Positions 24,485-33,268 of a stretch of DNA of 41,651 nt are shown in pieces. Origin of the DNA: Selenomonadaceae bacterium (GTDB lineage Bacteria; Bacillota; Negativicutes; Selenomonadales; Selenomonadaceae). Positions within the stretch are counted from its first letter, which is position 1. The number at the start of each line of letters is the position of its first letter. The translations under genes were made by a program, and so were the position numbers. Below the pieces are notes generated by a model that saw nothing but the letters and a program-made list of their open reading frames with translations, searched no databases and had not been told where the DNA came from. The DNA is taken from NCBI GenBank assembly GCA_017518105.1, contig JAFWWC010000015.1:1-41651 (forward strand), written 5' to 3'.

Positions 24485-24922
24485 GTGACAAAGCTTAACA
24501 TAAAGAATTGTGCGCGTTGTAAAAAGATATTCGTTCCGACAAGTGGAGAAAAGATTTGCCCTGAATGCCGCGCCGCCGATTTGGAAATGGAAGAGCACGT
24601 CAAAGCCTACGTCCGAGACCATCCAGGTATCACAGTCAACGAACTAATCGAAGGCTCAGGTGCTCCCGCTAAGTTGGTTTGGCGTATGATTCGGCAAGGA
24701 CAATTCGAGAACTCTAGCTTGAAAGGTGCCAGCTACCCTTGCGCGAACTGCGGCAAGCTAATAACGCGAGACGTCTACTGTAGCGAGTGCCTCGGCAAGC
24801 TTAAGCAGAATGCTCAGAAATTCGCAAAAGCCATGGACTCGAAGCGACGCACCGCCGAAAAGAAATCGCAGACCTTTTCCGACTCAATGTATGACGCCTT
24901 GGATAGTTCACGCAGTCACTAA
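24485..24922 (+). CDS. Zinc-ribbon protein, YvyF/flagellar-operon type
   Basis: A 145-residue protein. Two CxxC pairs near the N-terminus (Cys9, Cys12, Cys25, Cys28), a helical middle like a degenerate HTH (HPGITVNELIEGSGAPAKLV) and a second zinc knuckle (CANCGKLI then CSECLGKL) match the flagellar-operon YvyF-type proteins. The C-terminal 40 residues are basic. The GTG at 24485 is preferred because AGGTGG ends 5 nt upstream. No flagellar gene is adjacent, so a link to motility is inference only. A terminator follows. Confidence 0.75.
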   Translation: MTKLNIKNCARCKKIFVPTSGEKICPECRAADLEMEEHVKAYVRDHPGITVNELIEGSGAPAKLVWRMIRQGQFENSSLKGASYPCANCGKLITRDVYCSECLGKLKQNAQKFAKAMDSKRRTAEKKSQTFSDSMYDALDSSRSH

Positions 24923-24949
24923 AACGGACGTGGATAACAGAACTTAAAA

Positions 24950-24983
24950 AGCATCTTCGCTTAGGGTTTGAAGGTGCTTTTAT
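24950..24983 (+). terminator. Terminator after the zinc-ribbon gene
   Basis: Nine-base stem AGCATCTTC / GAAGGTGCT with one wobble and an 11-nt loop, then TTTTA. Confidence 0.65.
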
Positions 24984-25001
24984 ATTAATGGAGGGATAAT
25001 C

Positions 25002-26396
25002 ATGAGCATATTGGGCGCAGTAGCCGTGCCGCACCCACCGATAATCTTGCCGGAAGTCGGACGCGGCGAAGAACAAAAAATTTCACAGACGACAGAGGCT
25101 TATAAAGATATTGCCCGCCGAATCGTCGAACTCCAGCCCGAAACGATAATAATCACCAGCCCGCATTCAATCATGTACTCGGACTACTTCCACATATCGC
25201 CAGGCTTATCGGCTTCGGGGGACATGGCGCAGTTCAGAGCGGGGCAAGTTAAGCTGTCGATAAATTACGATACGGACTTCGTTAAGAAACTTTCTACAGA
25301 CGCAATGGCGCAAGGAGTCTCGGCGGGCACGCTCGGCGAACGTAATCCCGCACTCGACCACGGCACGATGATTCCGCTTTACTTCCTTAAAAATGCTGGG
25401 CTTGACTTCGACCGCGTGAAATTTATCCGCATTGGCTTATCGGGCATGTCAGCGGCGGTTCATTACAAGTTCGGGCAGATAATCTCGCACGTAGCGAACG
25501 ACCTCGGACGGAAGATTTTCTTCTTGGCAAGCGGCGACCTATCCCACAAGCTCAAAGCCGATGGCCCTTATGGTTTCGTGGAGGAAGGTCCGCAATTTGA
25601 TTCGCAGGTCATGGACAACTTAGGCGGCGCGAATTTCCTGCAACTGCTGACTATGGACGATAAACTTTGCTCGCGGGCGGCGGAATGTGGCTTGCGTTCC
25701 TTCTGGATTATGGTGGGCGCACTCGATAGGCTTGCCGTTCGCGCAGAGGAGTTATCGTATCAAGGGACTTTCGGCGTCGGCTATGGCATTGTCTGGTTTA
25801 ATGTCGGCGGCTCGGATTCGACGAGGAACTTTGCTGAGCAACTCGACAAGTTCAAGCAGTATGAATTGATTCAGCGCAAGTCAAAGGAAGATGCCTTCGT
25901 TAGGTTGGCGCGATATAGCTTGGAGACTTTCGTTAAGACGCACAAGCCCGCGACCTTGCCAAAGGATTTGCCCGAAGAGCTGACTAATCGACGGGCGGGG
26001 GCGTTCGTGAGCTTGCATAAGGACGGAAACTTGCGCGGGTGCATTGGAACGATTATGGCGACGCAGAACACCCTTGCCGAAGAGATTTTGCAGAACGCAA
26101 TCTCCGCCTGTTCACGAGACCCGCGCTTTAGTCCCGTGACGGCTGACGAGCTTGACGACATTGAATACAGCGTCGACGTTCTCGGCGAACCCGAACGAAT
26201 CTTTGACGTTAAGGCTTTGGACGTTCGACGCTACGGGGTGATTGTTGAGAACGGCGGACGGCGCGGCTTACTCTTGCCTGACCTTGAAGGCATTGACACC
26301 GTAGAGGAACAGATTGCAATCGCTAAGCGCAAAGCGGGTATTCGTGCTGATGAAAAAGTCGCGCTTTGGAGGTTTGAAGTCGTTCGGCACCACTAA
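25002..26396 (+). CDS. LigB-like / AMMECR1 fusion (AmmeMemoRadiSam type)
   Basis: A 464-residue two-domain protein. Residues 1 to about 275 are a LigB/Memo-like extradiol-dioxygenase fold (GAVAVPHPPIILPEVG at the start, ITSPHS, ALDHGTMIPLYFL, ASGDLSHKL). Residues about 285-464 are an AMMECR1 domain with RRAGAFVSLHKDG, LRGCIGTI and a late LLLPDLEGIDTVEEQI. Such fusions belong to the AmmeMemoRadiSam set, in which a radical SAM enzyme is the third partner; none is present here. The likely metal ligands (HPP, DHG, DLSH) are in place. GGAGGGATAATC precedes the ATG. It leads a four-gene group with the Ada-like protein, fmt and ruvB. Confidence 0.88.
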   Translation: MSILGAVAVPHPPIILPEVGRGEEQKISQTTEAYKDIARRIVELQPETIIITSPHSIMYSDYFHISPGLSASGDMAQFRAGQVKLSINYDTDFVKKLSTDAMAQGVSAGTLGERNPALDHGTMIPLYFLKNAGLDFDRVKFIRIGLSGMSAAVHYKFGQIISHVANDLGRKIFFLASGDLSHKLKADGPYGFVEEGPQFDSQVMDNLGGANFLQLLTMDDKLCSRAAECGLRSFWIMVGALDRLAVRAEELSYQGTFGVGYGIVWFNVGGSDSTRNFAEQLDKFKQYELIQRKSKEDAFVRLARYSLETFVKTHKPATLPKDLPEELTNRRAGAFVSLHKDGNLRGCIGTIMATQNTLAEEILQNAISACSRDPRFSPVTADELDDIEYSVDVLGEPERIFDVKALDVRRYGVIVENGGRRGLLLPDLEGIDTVEEQIAIAKRKAGIRADEKVALWRFEVVRHH

Positions 26397-26408
26397 GGAG
26401 GGCACGTC

Positions 26409-26630
26409 ATGAAAAAATTTATCGCGGCTATCGTGGCGGGCGTCGTGCTGACTGCGTCTTTTGCTACGGTTCTCGCGTCAAGCTACGTCGGCAACGCCAA
26501 CAGCAGAAAGTTTCACTTCGCGAACTGCTCAACGCTAAAGAAGATGAATCCTGCCAATCGCGTCAACTTCAACAGCCGCGACGAGGCGATTAACGCGGGC
26601 TACATTCCCTGCAAACGTTGCAAGCCTTAA
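26409..26630 (+). CDS. Small exported Ada-like zinc-binding protein
   Basis: A 73-residue protein: a signal peptide of about 23 residues (FIAAIVAGVVLTASFATVLA) followed by a single Ada-type metal-binding module with YVGNANSRKFHFANC, then NRVNFNSRDEAINAGY and a final PCKRC. The four ligands would be Cys, Cys, Cys and a His or Cys. In known proteins this module is usually attached to a nuclease or to the Ada DNA-repair protein; here it stands alone and is exported. AAGGAGGGCACGTC precedes the ATG. Function unknown. Confidence 0.8.
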   Translation: MKKFIAAIVAGVVLTASFATVLASSYVGNANSRKFHFANCSTLKKMNPANRVNFNSRDEAINAGYIPCKRCKP

Positions 26631-26639
26631 GGAGGTCTT

Positions 26640-27551
26640 ATGAACAAGTTAAAAGTAATCTTCATGGGCACGCCCGATTTTGCCGTTCCGAGTCTCGCCG
26701 CCCTTATCGACAAGACAGAAATCTTTTGCGTCGTCACTCAACCCGACAGACCAAGGGGACGCGGTCATAAACTCCTGCCGCCGCCCGTCAAAGTCTTCGC
26801 CGAGGAAAATAATCTGCGCGTGATTCAACCAGTCAAAGTCAAAGCTCCAGAAGTCGTCGCACAGCTCGCCGAACTCAAGCCCGATTTAATTATCGTAGTT
26901 GCCTTCGGACAAATCCTATCGCAAGCAATCTTAGACATTCCGCGGCTCGGTTGCATAAACGTCCACGCCTCACTACTGCCGAAGTATCGCGGGGCGGCTC
27001 CGATTGAATGGGCGATGATTAACGGCGAACAGGTCACGGGGATAACAACAATGCAAATGAACGCCGGACTTGATACGGGCGACATGCTCCTTAAAAGCGA
27101 AGTCAAAATCCCCGACGATATGATTTTGCCTGAGCTACGCGAACGCTTGATGACGGTCGGCGCGGACTTGCTACTAAAGACGCTGTACGAACTTCAGAAC
27201 GGCGGACTGCAACCCGTCAAACAAGATGATTCGTTGTCGACGTATGCGCCGCTCCTCAAGAAGGACACAGGGCTAATCGACTGGAACAAATCGGCGCGGG
27301 AAATTCATAACCTCGTTCGCGGGCTGTATGGTTCGGCGCGTGCTGGACGATATAAAATCTGGCGGACGCGGCTGGCTGAGGAAAAACTTTCGCCGGCTGA
27401 AATTAAAATCGTCGGGCAAAGGTTCTTCGTCGGTACTGGTAGCGGTTCGCTGGAGATTTTGGAACTTCAAGCCCCGAACGCAAAAAAACTTGCCGCCTCC
27501 GATTTCTTAAGAGGCAACAAGGTCGGTGATAACTTTTGGACGAACGAATAA
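26640..27551 (+). CDS. fmt: Methionyl-tRNA formyltransferase
   Basis: A 303-residue enzyme that transfers a formyl group from 10-formyl-THF to Met-tRNAi. It has the N-terminal formyltransferase domain with [47 protein letters not shown] (catalytic Asn107 and His109) and GLDTGD (Asp145), then the C-terminal OB-like domain. TAAGGAGGTCTT precedes the ATG. The usual neighbours def and rsmB are absent, and the gene instead overlaps ruvB by 16 nt. Confidence 0.95.
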   Translation: MNKLKVIFMGTPDFAVPSLAALIDKTEIFCVVTQPDRPRGRGHKLLPPPVKVFAEENNLRVIQPVKVKAPEVVAQLAELKPDLIIVVAFGQILSQAILDIPRLGCINVHASLLPKYRGAAPIEWAMINGEQVTGITTMQMNAGLDTGDMLLKSEVKIPDDMILPELRERLMTVGADLLLKTLYELQNGGLQPVKQDDSLSTYAPLLKKDTGLIDWNKSAREIHNLVRGLYGSARAGRYKIWRTRLAEEKLSPAEIKIVGQRFFVGTGSGSLEILELQAPNAKKLAASDFLRGNKVGDNFWTNE

Positions 27552-28570
27552 TCACCGCGATTGAACAGACCGCTGACGATTGGCAATACAGCCTGCGCCC
27601 GCGTCGCTTGAACGAGTACATCGGGCAAGACAAAGCTAAGCAAAATCTATCCGTTTTCGTCAGAGCGGCAATCACTCGGCGCGAAGCCCTCGACCACGTT
27701 TTACTTTACGGACCGCCGGGACTCGGCAAGACGACCCTAGCGGCAATCATCGCTAACGAATTGGGCGTAAACTTCCGCCAAACGTCGGGACCAGCAATCG
27801 AACGCGCCGGAGACCTCGCCGCAATCCTAACCAATCTGCAAGATAGGGACGTTCTCTTCATTGATGAGATTCATCGCCTGAGCCGACAAGTCGAAGAGAT
27901 TTTGTATTCGGCAATGGAAGACTTTGCGCTTGATATAATCATCGGCAAAGGACCGCGGGCAAGGAGTATCCGTGTAAGCATTGCGCCGTTTACGCTTATC
28001 GGGGCGACGACTAAAGCGGGGGCATTGTCTCCGCCGCTTAGGGATAGATTCGGCGTAATCAGTCGGCTTGAATACTATTCGACGGCGGCACTAGTCGAAA
28101 TCATTACGCGAGCCGCTCAACTCCTCAAGATACCAATCGAGGCAAACGGAGCCGAGGAAATTGCTAGACGTTCACGGGGGACGCCGCGCATTGCTAATCG
28201 TCTGCTAAAGCGCGTTCGGGACTTCGCGCAGGTTGACGGCTTGACGACGATAACTGATGCCATTGCCGACCGAGCGTTATTGGCGTTGGAAGTCGACCGC
28301 GTTGGGCTTGACCACACCGATAGACGCATGTTAGACGCCATGATAAAAAAATTTCACGGCGGCCCCGTCGGCTTGGAGACAATCGCCGCGTCCATAAGCG
28401 AGACCCGCGAGACAATCGAGGACATCTACGAGCCGTACTTATTGCAGTTGGGATTCATCATGCGCACGCCGCGAGGTCGTGTCGTGACTGAGGCGGGCTA
28501 TACTCATATGGGCGTTGCCTATCCGAAGGCTAACGACGTTCCAACCCTCTTTGACTTCGAAGATACGTAA
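27536..28570 (+). CDS. ruvB: Holliday junction helicase RuvB
   Basis: A 344-residue AAA+ motor that drives branch migration with RuvA. Walker A GPPGLGKT is at residues 59-66, Walker [10 protein letters not shown] around 107-115, the GATTKAG sensor region and the LRDRFG arginine finger follow, and a winged-helix C-terminus ends with [13 protein letters not shown]. The start is TTG at 27536 (GGTGAT 6 nt upstream), inside the end of fmt, so expression is probably coupled. ruvA and ruvC are not in the window, so the complex is encoded at scattered loci. Confidence 0.95.
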   Translation: MDERIITAIEQTADDWQYSLRPRRLNEYIGQDKAKQNLSVFVRAAITRREALDHVLLYGPPGLGKTTLAAIIANELGVNFRQTSGPAIERAGDLAAILTNLQDRDVLFIDEIHRLSRQVEEILYSAMEDFALDIIIGKGPRARSIRVSIAPFTLIGATTKAGALSPPLRDRFGVISRLEYYSTAALVEIITRAAQLLKIPIEANGAEEIARRSRGTPRIANRLLKRVRDFAQVDGLTTITDAIADRALLALEVDRVGLDHTDRRMLDAMIKKFHGGPVGLETIAASISETRETIEDIYEPYLLQLGFIMRTPRGRVVTEAGYTHMGVAYPKANDVPTLFDFEDT

Positions 28571-28589
28571 GACTAAATCGAAGTCGAAG

Positions 28590-28700
28590 ACCGGCCGCCA
28601 TGGACGGCGGCCGCCCCGCGTTTGAAACATGGATGTTTCATAGCGGGGATAAACGCCCTTTTCTTTTGTAACTTTTCTTTTGGGCGTGCAAAAGAAAAGT
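28590..28700. repeat. Array of three hairpins after ruvB (REP-like)
   Basis: Three inverted repeats follow each other between the convergent ruvB and MATE genes: GGCCGCC with GGCGGCC around 28592-28610, a compound stem CCCCGC/GCGGGG enclosing GAAACAT/ATGTTTC at about 28614-28647, and ACGCCC/GGGCGT enclosing TTTTCTTTT runs at about 28651-28686. There is no gene in this stretch. It may end transcription from both sides and may be a dispersed repeat; only one full copy is visible here. Confidence 0.5.
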
Positions 28701-28703
28701 TTT

Positions 28704-30056
28704 TCATTGGCGAACGGGCTTTAAGCGTTTCATGTGATAGGAATAGGCGACAGCTAAAAATATCGCCGTAATAAACCAGCTTATCGGGTAGACCGCCATT
28801 AACGTCGCGTAAACGGGTATCTTTGCAAAGGCGGTGAAAACCCAAACGATACGCACGCCGCACACGCAGACCAAAGTTATAATCGCGGGCGTCAAAGAAA
28901 TTCCGTAGCCGCGCATGGCTCCCGATAAGCCTTCCATTATCACGTTGATAATCTCTGGGGCGACGATGAACCACAGCCGAATCACGCCAAGCCGTATAAC
29001 CTCTGGGTCGCTGTTAAAGAGGCTCAAGACTTCCTCGGCGAAGAACAGGATAAGGCAACAAAGCGTTTGCATGAAAAGCGCACTCAAGCCCATTGAAACC
29101 CGCATCGCCCGCTTGCAACGCTTGATATTGCCCGCGCCGTAGTTCTGCCCAACAAAAGTCGTCGCCGCCTGTCCAAATCCATTGACGACGCAGAAGACGT
29201 TGATTTCAATCGTGAACGCCGCAGCAGACGCCGCCATTGCATCCGCGCCCAAGGAGTTTATCGCCGCTTGAATCAGCAAATTCGACAGGGAAAAGACCAT
29301 GCCTTGAACGCCCGCCGGCAAGCCGATTCGGATAATCTCAAGCAGTTCTTCCCTGTCGACGTTGAGCGCGTGGAGGTTGAGCTTGATGACGCCTTGGGAC
29401 CTCAGCAGGGCAAGCAGTAGGATTATCGCGCTGACGACGTTTGCAATGACGGTAGCCGCCGCCACGCCCGCAACCCCCCAGTCAAAGCGCAGGACGAACA
29501 GCAGATTCAGCCAAATGTTTATGCCGCTCGCCACCGCCAACGCAATAAGAGGAGTGCGCGTATCGCCCTTGCTACGGAATATCGCCGCCTGGAAGTTGTA
29601 AAGACTTATCGCGGGCAAGCTAAGCAAAAAGATTCTAAGGTAAGTCTCCGCCATGCCCACGACGCTTTCAGGCACCTCAAGGAAGTAAAATATCGGGGCA
29701 ACCAACAACTCCGCGACTAGGCAAAAGAAAATTCCCGCGCCAATCGCCAAAACAAAAGCCGTGTTCACTGCCGAGTGAGCACGGTCAATTTTTTGTGCGC
29801 CGATGTTTTGGGCAATGACGACGTTGGCTCCGAGACTCAAGCCCATCATCAAGCTAAGAATCAGCCCGACCATCGAAATGTTGTTGCCGACCGCCGCCAT
29901 TGCGTTCTTGCCGACGAATTGCCCTAAGGTAAAAATGTCTGCGCCGTTTAGGAGCTGTTGCATGACGCCCGTCAACGCAAGCGGCAACGCGAATAAAATT
30001 ATCTTGTCCCACAGCGAACCGTGGAGCATGTCCATATCGCGTGTGCTAAGTTTCAT
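28704..30056 (-). CDS. MATE-family multidrug/metabolite exporter
   Basis: A 450-residue inner-membrane protein with twelve predicted membrane segments in two similar halves. The N-terminal half shows LFALPLALTGVMQQLLNGAD and GLSLGANVVIAQNIGA, the second half IGLPAGVQGMVFSLSNLL and NGFGQAATTFVGQNYGA, as usual for MATE proteins of the DinF/NorM type. It would export drugs or metabolites using an ion gradient; substrate not readable. The start overlaps the birA stop (ATGA), making a two-gene leftward operon. Confidence 0.93.
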   Translation of the reverse strand: MKLSTRDMDMLHGSLWDKIILFALPLALTGVMQQLLNGADIFTLGQFVGKNAMAAVGNNISMVGLILSLMMGLSLGANVVIAQNIGAQKIDRAHSAVNTAFVLAIGAGIFFCLVAELLVAPIFYFLEVPESVVGMAETYLRIFLLSLPAISLYNFQAAIFRSKGDTRTPLIALAVASGINIWLNLLFVLRFDWGVAGVAAATVIANVVSAIILLLALLRSQGVIKLNLHALNVDREELLEIIRIGLPAGVQGMVFSLSNLLIQAAINSLGADAMAASAAAFTIEINVFCVVNGFGQAATTFVGQNYGAGNIKRCKRAMRVSMGLSALFMQTLCCLILFFAEEVLSLFNSDPEVIRLGVIRLWFIVAPEIINVIMEGLSGAMRGYGISLTPAIITLVCVCGVRIVWVFTAFAKIPVYATLMAVYPISWFITAIFLAVAYSYHMKRLKPVRQ

Positions 30057-31024
30057 CTTATAGAGACATCTCCCGCGTAAACCGTCCGCCGACCTTCCAA
30101 GGTGTCGACGATAAGTGCTCCTTCCGAATTCAAATCGACAGCTTTGCCCGTGAAAATCTCGCCGCCGTCGCCCGCCGATATGACCCGAACATTTTTGCCG
30201 AGCGTAATGTTATAAGTCTTCCAACGAGCAAGAACCTTCGTAAAGCCTGACGCGTTGACTTCAACGTAAAGCTTATCGAACTCCTCAAGCACCGCCCGGA
30301 AAAACTCGACGCGGGATAAAGTCTCGCCTTTCATCTCGGACAGCGACGAGGCAATATCGCGCAAGTCTTCGGGGAACTCGTCGCGGCTTATGTTTACGTT
30401 AATCCCAACGCCAATCACCATGTAAGAAATCTTAGCAAGTTCTCCAGTCATTTCCGTTAAGATTCCAACGAGCTTGCGTCCGTCGTGCATGATGTCGTTT
30501 GGCCATTTAATCTCGGCTTTGAGGTTGAAACGCTCCATAGCCTCGGCGACCGCAACCGCCGCCATTAACGTGAACTTCGGCGCGTCGTGCGGAGAAAACT
30601 TCGGGCGCAGGATAATCGAAAACCATATGCCCTTGCCCCGCGGCGAAAAAAATTTCCTGTCTAAGCGTCCCTTGCCGCCAGTCTGCTCTTCGGCTACGAC
30701 AATCGTCCCTTCCTGCGCTTCGTGATACGCCAGAGCTTTCGCAACTCGATTAGTCGATTCAACCGACGGGTGATATTCCATCTTCTTGCCGATAATCTCT
30801 GTGTTAAGTCCGATTTGAATCTCGCTGGGCAAAAGCAGGTCGGGCGCGTCCTTGAGTTTATATCCGCATCGCTCGCTACTTAGAATCTGATAGCCATTCT
30901 GCCTGAGCTTTTGAATATGCTTCCAGACGGCTGTACGAGAAACTCCAAGCTTGCCCGCGATGCTCTCGCCCGATATGAAATCCCCGCCCGCACTCTTTAA
31001 CATCTCAACAATCGTCATTCGCAT
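30053..31024 (-). CDS. birA: Bifunctional biotin ligase / biotin repressor
   Basis: A BirA of about 323 residues. The N-terminal winged helix (ESIAGKLGVSRTAVWKHIQK) binds DNA; the ligase domain has STNRVAKAL, EEQTGGKGRLDRKFFSP and IKWPNDIMHDGRKLVGIL, and an SH3-like C-terminal domain ends with the last 50 residues. It attaches biotin to carboxylases and represses biotin genes. Three in-frame ATGs lie close together (31030, 31024, 31018). The one at 31024 is best spaced (9 nt) from GAGG, but 31030 is possible. No biotin-synthesis gene is in the window. Confidence 0.93.
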   Translation of the reverse strand: MRMTIVEMLKSAGGDFISGESIAGKLGVSRTAVWKHIQKLRQNGYQILSSERCGYKLKDAPDLLLPSEIQIGLNTEIIGKKMEYHPSVESTNRVAKALAYHEAQEGTIVVAEEQTGGKGRLDRKFFSPRGKGIWFSIILRPKFSPHDAPKFTLMAAVAVAEAMERFNLKAEIKWPNDIMHDGRKLVGILTEMTGELAKISYMVIGVGINVNISRDEFPEDLRDIASSLSEMKGETLSRVEFFRAVLEEFDKLYVEVNASGFTKVLARWKTYNITLGKNVRVISAGDGGEIFTGKAVDLNSEGALIVDTLEGRRTVYAGDVSIR

Positions 31025-31089
31025 ATCCATTCACCTCGCATAAAAGCTTAGCATAATTCGTCTAGCATTTCAAATCAGACTTTCAAAGC

Positions 31090-31118
31090 TTGCACTTGCG
31101 AACGGCAACTTTTATAAT
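31090..31118 (+). promoter_or_regulatory. Promoter of the flavin-reductase-like gene
   Basis: TTGCAC (31090-31095), 17-bp spacer, TATAAT (31113-31118), 27 bp before the start. Confidence 0.75.
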
Positions 31119-31145
31119 GGCGAAAATTTTTTAGGAGGAATCATC

Positions 31146-31670
31146 TTGAAGAAGGAAATCAATCCGTTTGACTACGCCGGCGACATCATCAAAGCATTGC
31201 CCGCAGGAATCTTGCTGACGAGTGAGGCTGAAGATTGCGTAAACGCCATGACGATTGGTTGGGGCACGCTCGGTATTGAATGGGGCATCCCGATTTTCGC
31301 GGCATACGTGCGCACGAACCGTTTTACGCATGACCTTATCGAACGCACTGGAGAATTCACGGTTTGCGCACCCTTAGGAAAGCTGACTAAGGAGGCGGCT
31401 AAGGTCGTCGGGCTTTGCGGCACTAAGTCGGGGCGCGACATGGATAAGCTTGCTAAGGCGGGCGTTCATCTCGTCGAGGCTGATATTGTTCGTCCGCCCG
31501 CGATTAAAGAGTTCCCGCTTACTTTGGAATGCCGCGTGGTATTCAGCCAGTTGCAACCGATTAACGACATAAACCGCCGCTTTGAAAAGTTTTACGTCCC
31601 GAATACCGCGCACTCTGAACCGCACGTTGCCTACTACGGCGAAATCCTCAAGGCTTACATAATCGAATAA
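31146..31670 (+). CDS. Flavin reductase-like, FMN-binding split barrel protein
   Basis: A 174-residue protein of the flavin-reductase-like split-barrel group. The key block VNAMTIGWGTLGIEWGIP (residues about 32-49) normally binds the FMN phosphate, followed by VRTNRFTHDLIE and FTVCAPLGKL. It would bind FMN and act as an NAD(P)H:flavin oxidoreductase or an unknown electron carrier. The start is TTG at 31146, 6 nt after AGGAGGAA. It has its own promoter and terminator. Its place just upstream of the riboflavin genes is suggestive but no shared transcript is evident. Confidence 0.85.
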   Translation: MKKEINPFDYAGDIIKALPAGILLTSEAEDCVNAMTIGWGTLGIEWGIPIFAAYVRTNRFTHDLIERTGEFTVCAPLGKLTKEAAKVVGLCGTKSGRDMDKLAKAGVHLVEADIVRPPAIKEFPLTLECRVVFSQLQPINDINRRFEKFYVPNTAHSEPHVAYYGEILKAYIIE

Positions 31671-31701
31671 GCCGCCTGTCTTAATAAGCAATCAAAAAAA
31701 C

Positions 31702-31728
31702 CCCGTCGAGCGTTCGGCGGGATTTTTT
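31702..31728 (+). terminator. Terminator after the flavin-reductase-like gene
   Basis: Eight-base stem CCCGTCGA / TCGGCGGG with one wobble, GCGT loop, then A and TTTTTT. Confidence 0.8.
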
Positions 31729-31739
31729 ATTTGCCACAA

Positions 31740-31845
31740 ACCGCAAGCGGTAACAACTCTGCGCCATACACACTGAAAGATTTATAGGGGGAATTGGAAA
31801 TGTTATTGGAAGTTTCAATACCGCAAGCGGTAACAACTCTGCGCA
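31740..31845. repeat. Two 25-bp direct repeats, 80 bp apart
   Basis: ACCGCAAGCGGTAACAACTC plus five more identical bases occurs at 31740-31764 and again at 31820-31844. Each begins with a small palindrome (CCGC AA GCGG). The second copy is preceded by GTTTCAAT, the first is not. With only two copies and an 80-bp period this is not a demonstrable CRISPR array, though a remnant cannot be excluded. The 507-bp gap 31671-32177 holds this, a terminator, a short open frame and the ribD promoter. Confidence 0.6.
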
Positions 31846-31986
31846 ATAGTTAGCCTAGAAACTAGCGACCCAACGCGGGGAAAATCCGACTTTTGGAAAG
31901 AGATTCAAAAAGCGTCGTCTAAAGTGAGATTTCCCGCAAGTCATCGTCATTCGGATTTCATAAAAGTCTTGTCGTCGTTGAGCTGA
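31834..31986 (+). pseudogene. Possible C-terminal fragment of a protein gene
   Basis: An open stretch of 50 codons without a start reads SDPTRGKSDFWKEIQ, then SSKVRFPASHRHSDFIKVLSS and stop. The residue mix looks protein-like, and the fragment begins within the second 25-bp repeat. I do not recognise it. It may be the truncated end of a deleted gene, or chance. Confidence 0.25.
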
Positions 31987-32129
31987 CGCCACTTATCCGC
32001 TTTGGAAAATGTTTAGCTCAAATGGCGTCTGTGCGTTCCCTCCAATCACTTTCCTTATCAAAGAACATTTGCCGCCAAACTTATATCACAGGCGCGGAGC
32101 GATTGCAAGGAAAAGTTTTGGCGCGGGCG

Positions 32130-32158
32130 TTGCGTTCAGGTCGATTGAAGGTTACAAT
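32130..32158 (+). promoter_or_regulatory. Promoter of the ribD operon
   Basis: TTGCGT (32130-32135), 17-bp spacer, TACAAT (32153-32158). The predicted transcript starts only about a dozen bases before the ribD TTG, so there is no room for a riboswitch on this transcript. Confidence 0.65.
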
Positions 32159-32177
32159 CAATGCGAGGTGAAAACTA

Positions 32178-33266
32178 TTGACGGACGAAAAATTTATGCG
32201 GGAGGCTCTGAGGATAGCCCGCAACGCCGAGGGGCGCACGTCGCCCAATCCGTTAGTCGGGGCAGTCATCGTAAAGGACGGCAAGATAATCGCGGAGGGT
32301 TGGCACAGGCAAGCGGGCACTCCGCACGCCGAGATTCACGCGCTGAACATGGCGGGCGACCTTGCGCGGGGGGCAACGCTTTACGTGACGTTAGAGCCGT
32401 GTTCGCACTTCGGACGGACGCCGCCTTGCACGCAAGCAATCATCAACGCGGGGATAAGTCGAGTGGTCGCGGCTATGAGTGACCCTAATCCTAAAGTCGC
32501 GGGGCGTGGCTTTGAACTCCTTCGGGCGGTGGGCGTTGAAGTTGAAGTCGGCTTGCTTGAGTCGGAGGCGCGCCGCCTTAACGAAGTCTTTATCAAGTGG
32601 ATAACGCGTCGGCTGCCGTTCGTGACGATGAAATTTGCTTGCACCCTCGACGGCAAGATTGCAACCGTAGCGGGCGAATCACAATGGATAAGCTCAGAAG
32701 AGTCGCGGCGATTCACTCATCACCTACGCGACATCAGCGACGCAATCTTAGTGGGCGTGGGCACGGTGCTTGCCGATAATCCGAGCCTGACGACACGGCT
32801 TGTAGTGGGGAAAAATCCTGTGCGGGTGATTGTCGACAGCAACGCACGCACGCCGCTTGAATCAAAGGTCGTGGTTGATAAGTCTGCGCGAACGATTTTG
32901 GCTGTGACTGCGAACGCGCCGGCGGATAAAATTTCCGTGCTTAAGGCTCGTGGCGTAGAAATCATCACGGCTGGCAACGGCGAACGCGTCGACTTGGAAG
33001 AGTTAATGCACGCACTCGCCGAACAGGAAATAACTTCGGTCTTGGTCGAGGGCGGCGGCACGATTCATTTCTCCCTGCTTAGGGCGCGGTTCGTCGATAA
33101 GGTGTTTGCGTTCATTGCCCCGAAGATTATCGGCGGGTCGTGTGCACTGACGGCGGTCGAGGGCGTGGGCTTTGCTAAGTTATCAGACGCGGTGGAGTTG
33201 AACGACTTCACGGCTACGACACTCGGCGAGGACATTTTGATTAGCGGCTACGTCAAGGAGGCTTGA
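32178..33266 (+). CDS. ribD: Bifunctional riboflavin deaminase/reductase RibD
   Basis: A 362-residue enzyme for the second and third steps from GTP to riboflavin. The deaminase domain (1 to about 145) binds zinc with His50, Glu52 (PHAEIHALNMAG), Cys75 and Cys84 (EPCSHFGRTPPC). The reductase domain follows (FVTMKFACTLDGKIAT, VLVEGGGTIHFSLL). The start is TTG at 32178 with GAGGTG upstream. It is in an operon with two unrelated small genes rather than with ribE-ribBA-ribH, and it lies outside the riboswitch. Confidence 0.95.
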   Translation: MTDEKFMREALRIARNAEGRTSPNPLVGAVIVKDGKIIAEGWHRQAGTPHAEIHALNMAGDLARGATLYVTLEPCSHFGRTPPCTQAIINAGISRVVAAMSDPNPKVAGRGFELLRAVGVEVEVGLLESEARRLNEVFIKWITRRLPFVTMKFACTLDGKIATVAGESQWISSEESRRFTHHLRDISDAILVGVGTVLADNPSLTTRLVVGKNPVRVIVDSNARTPLESKVVVDKSARTILAVTANAPADKISVLKARGVEIITAGNGERVDLEELMHALAEQEITSVLVEGGGTIHFSLLRARFVDKVFAFIAPKIIGGSCALTAVEGVGFAKLSDAVELNDFTATTLGEDILISGYVKEA

Positions 33267-33268
33267 AC

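Noticed and set aside
31740..31845. CRISPR array
   Set aside because: Only two repeats, 80-bp period, no cas genes and different flanks; reported as direct repeats instead.
32009..32482. 157-residue rightward frame overlapping the ribD start
   Set aside because: Wrong frame relative to ribD, no ribosome site, and the ribD promoter lies within it.
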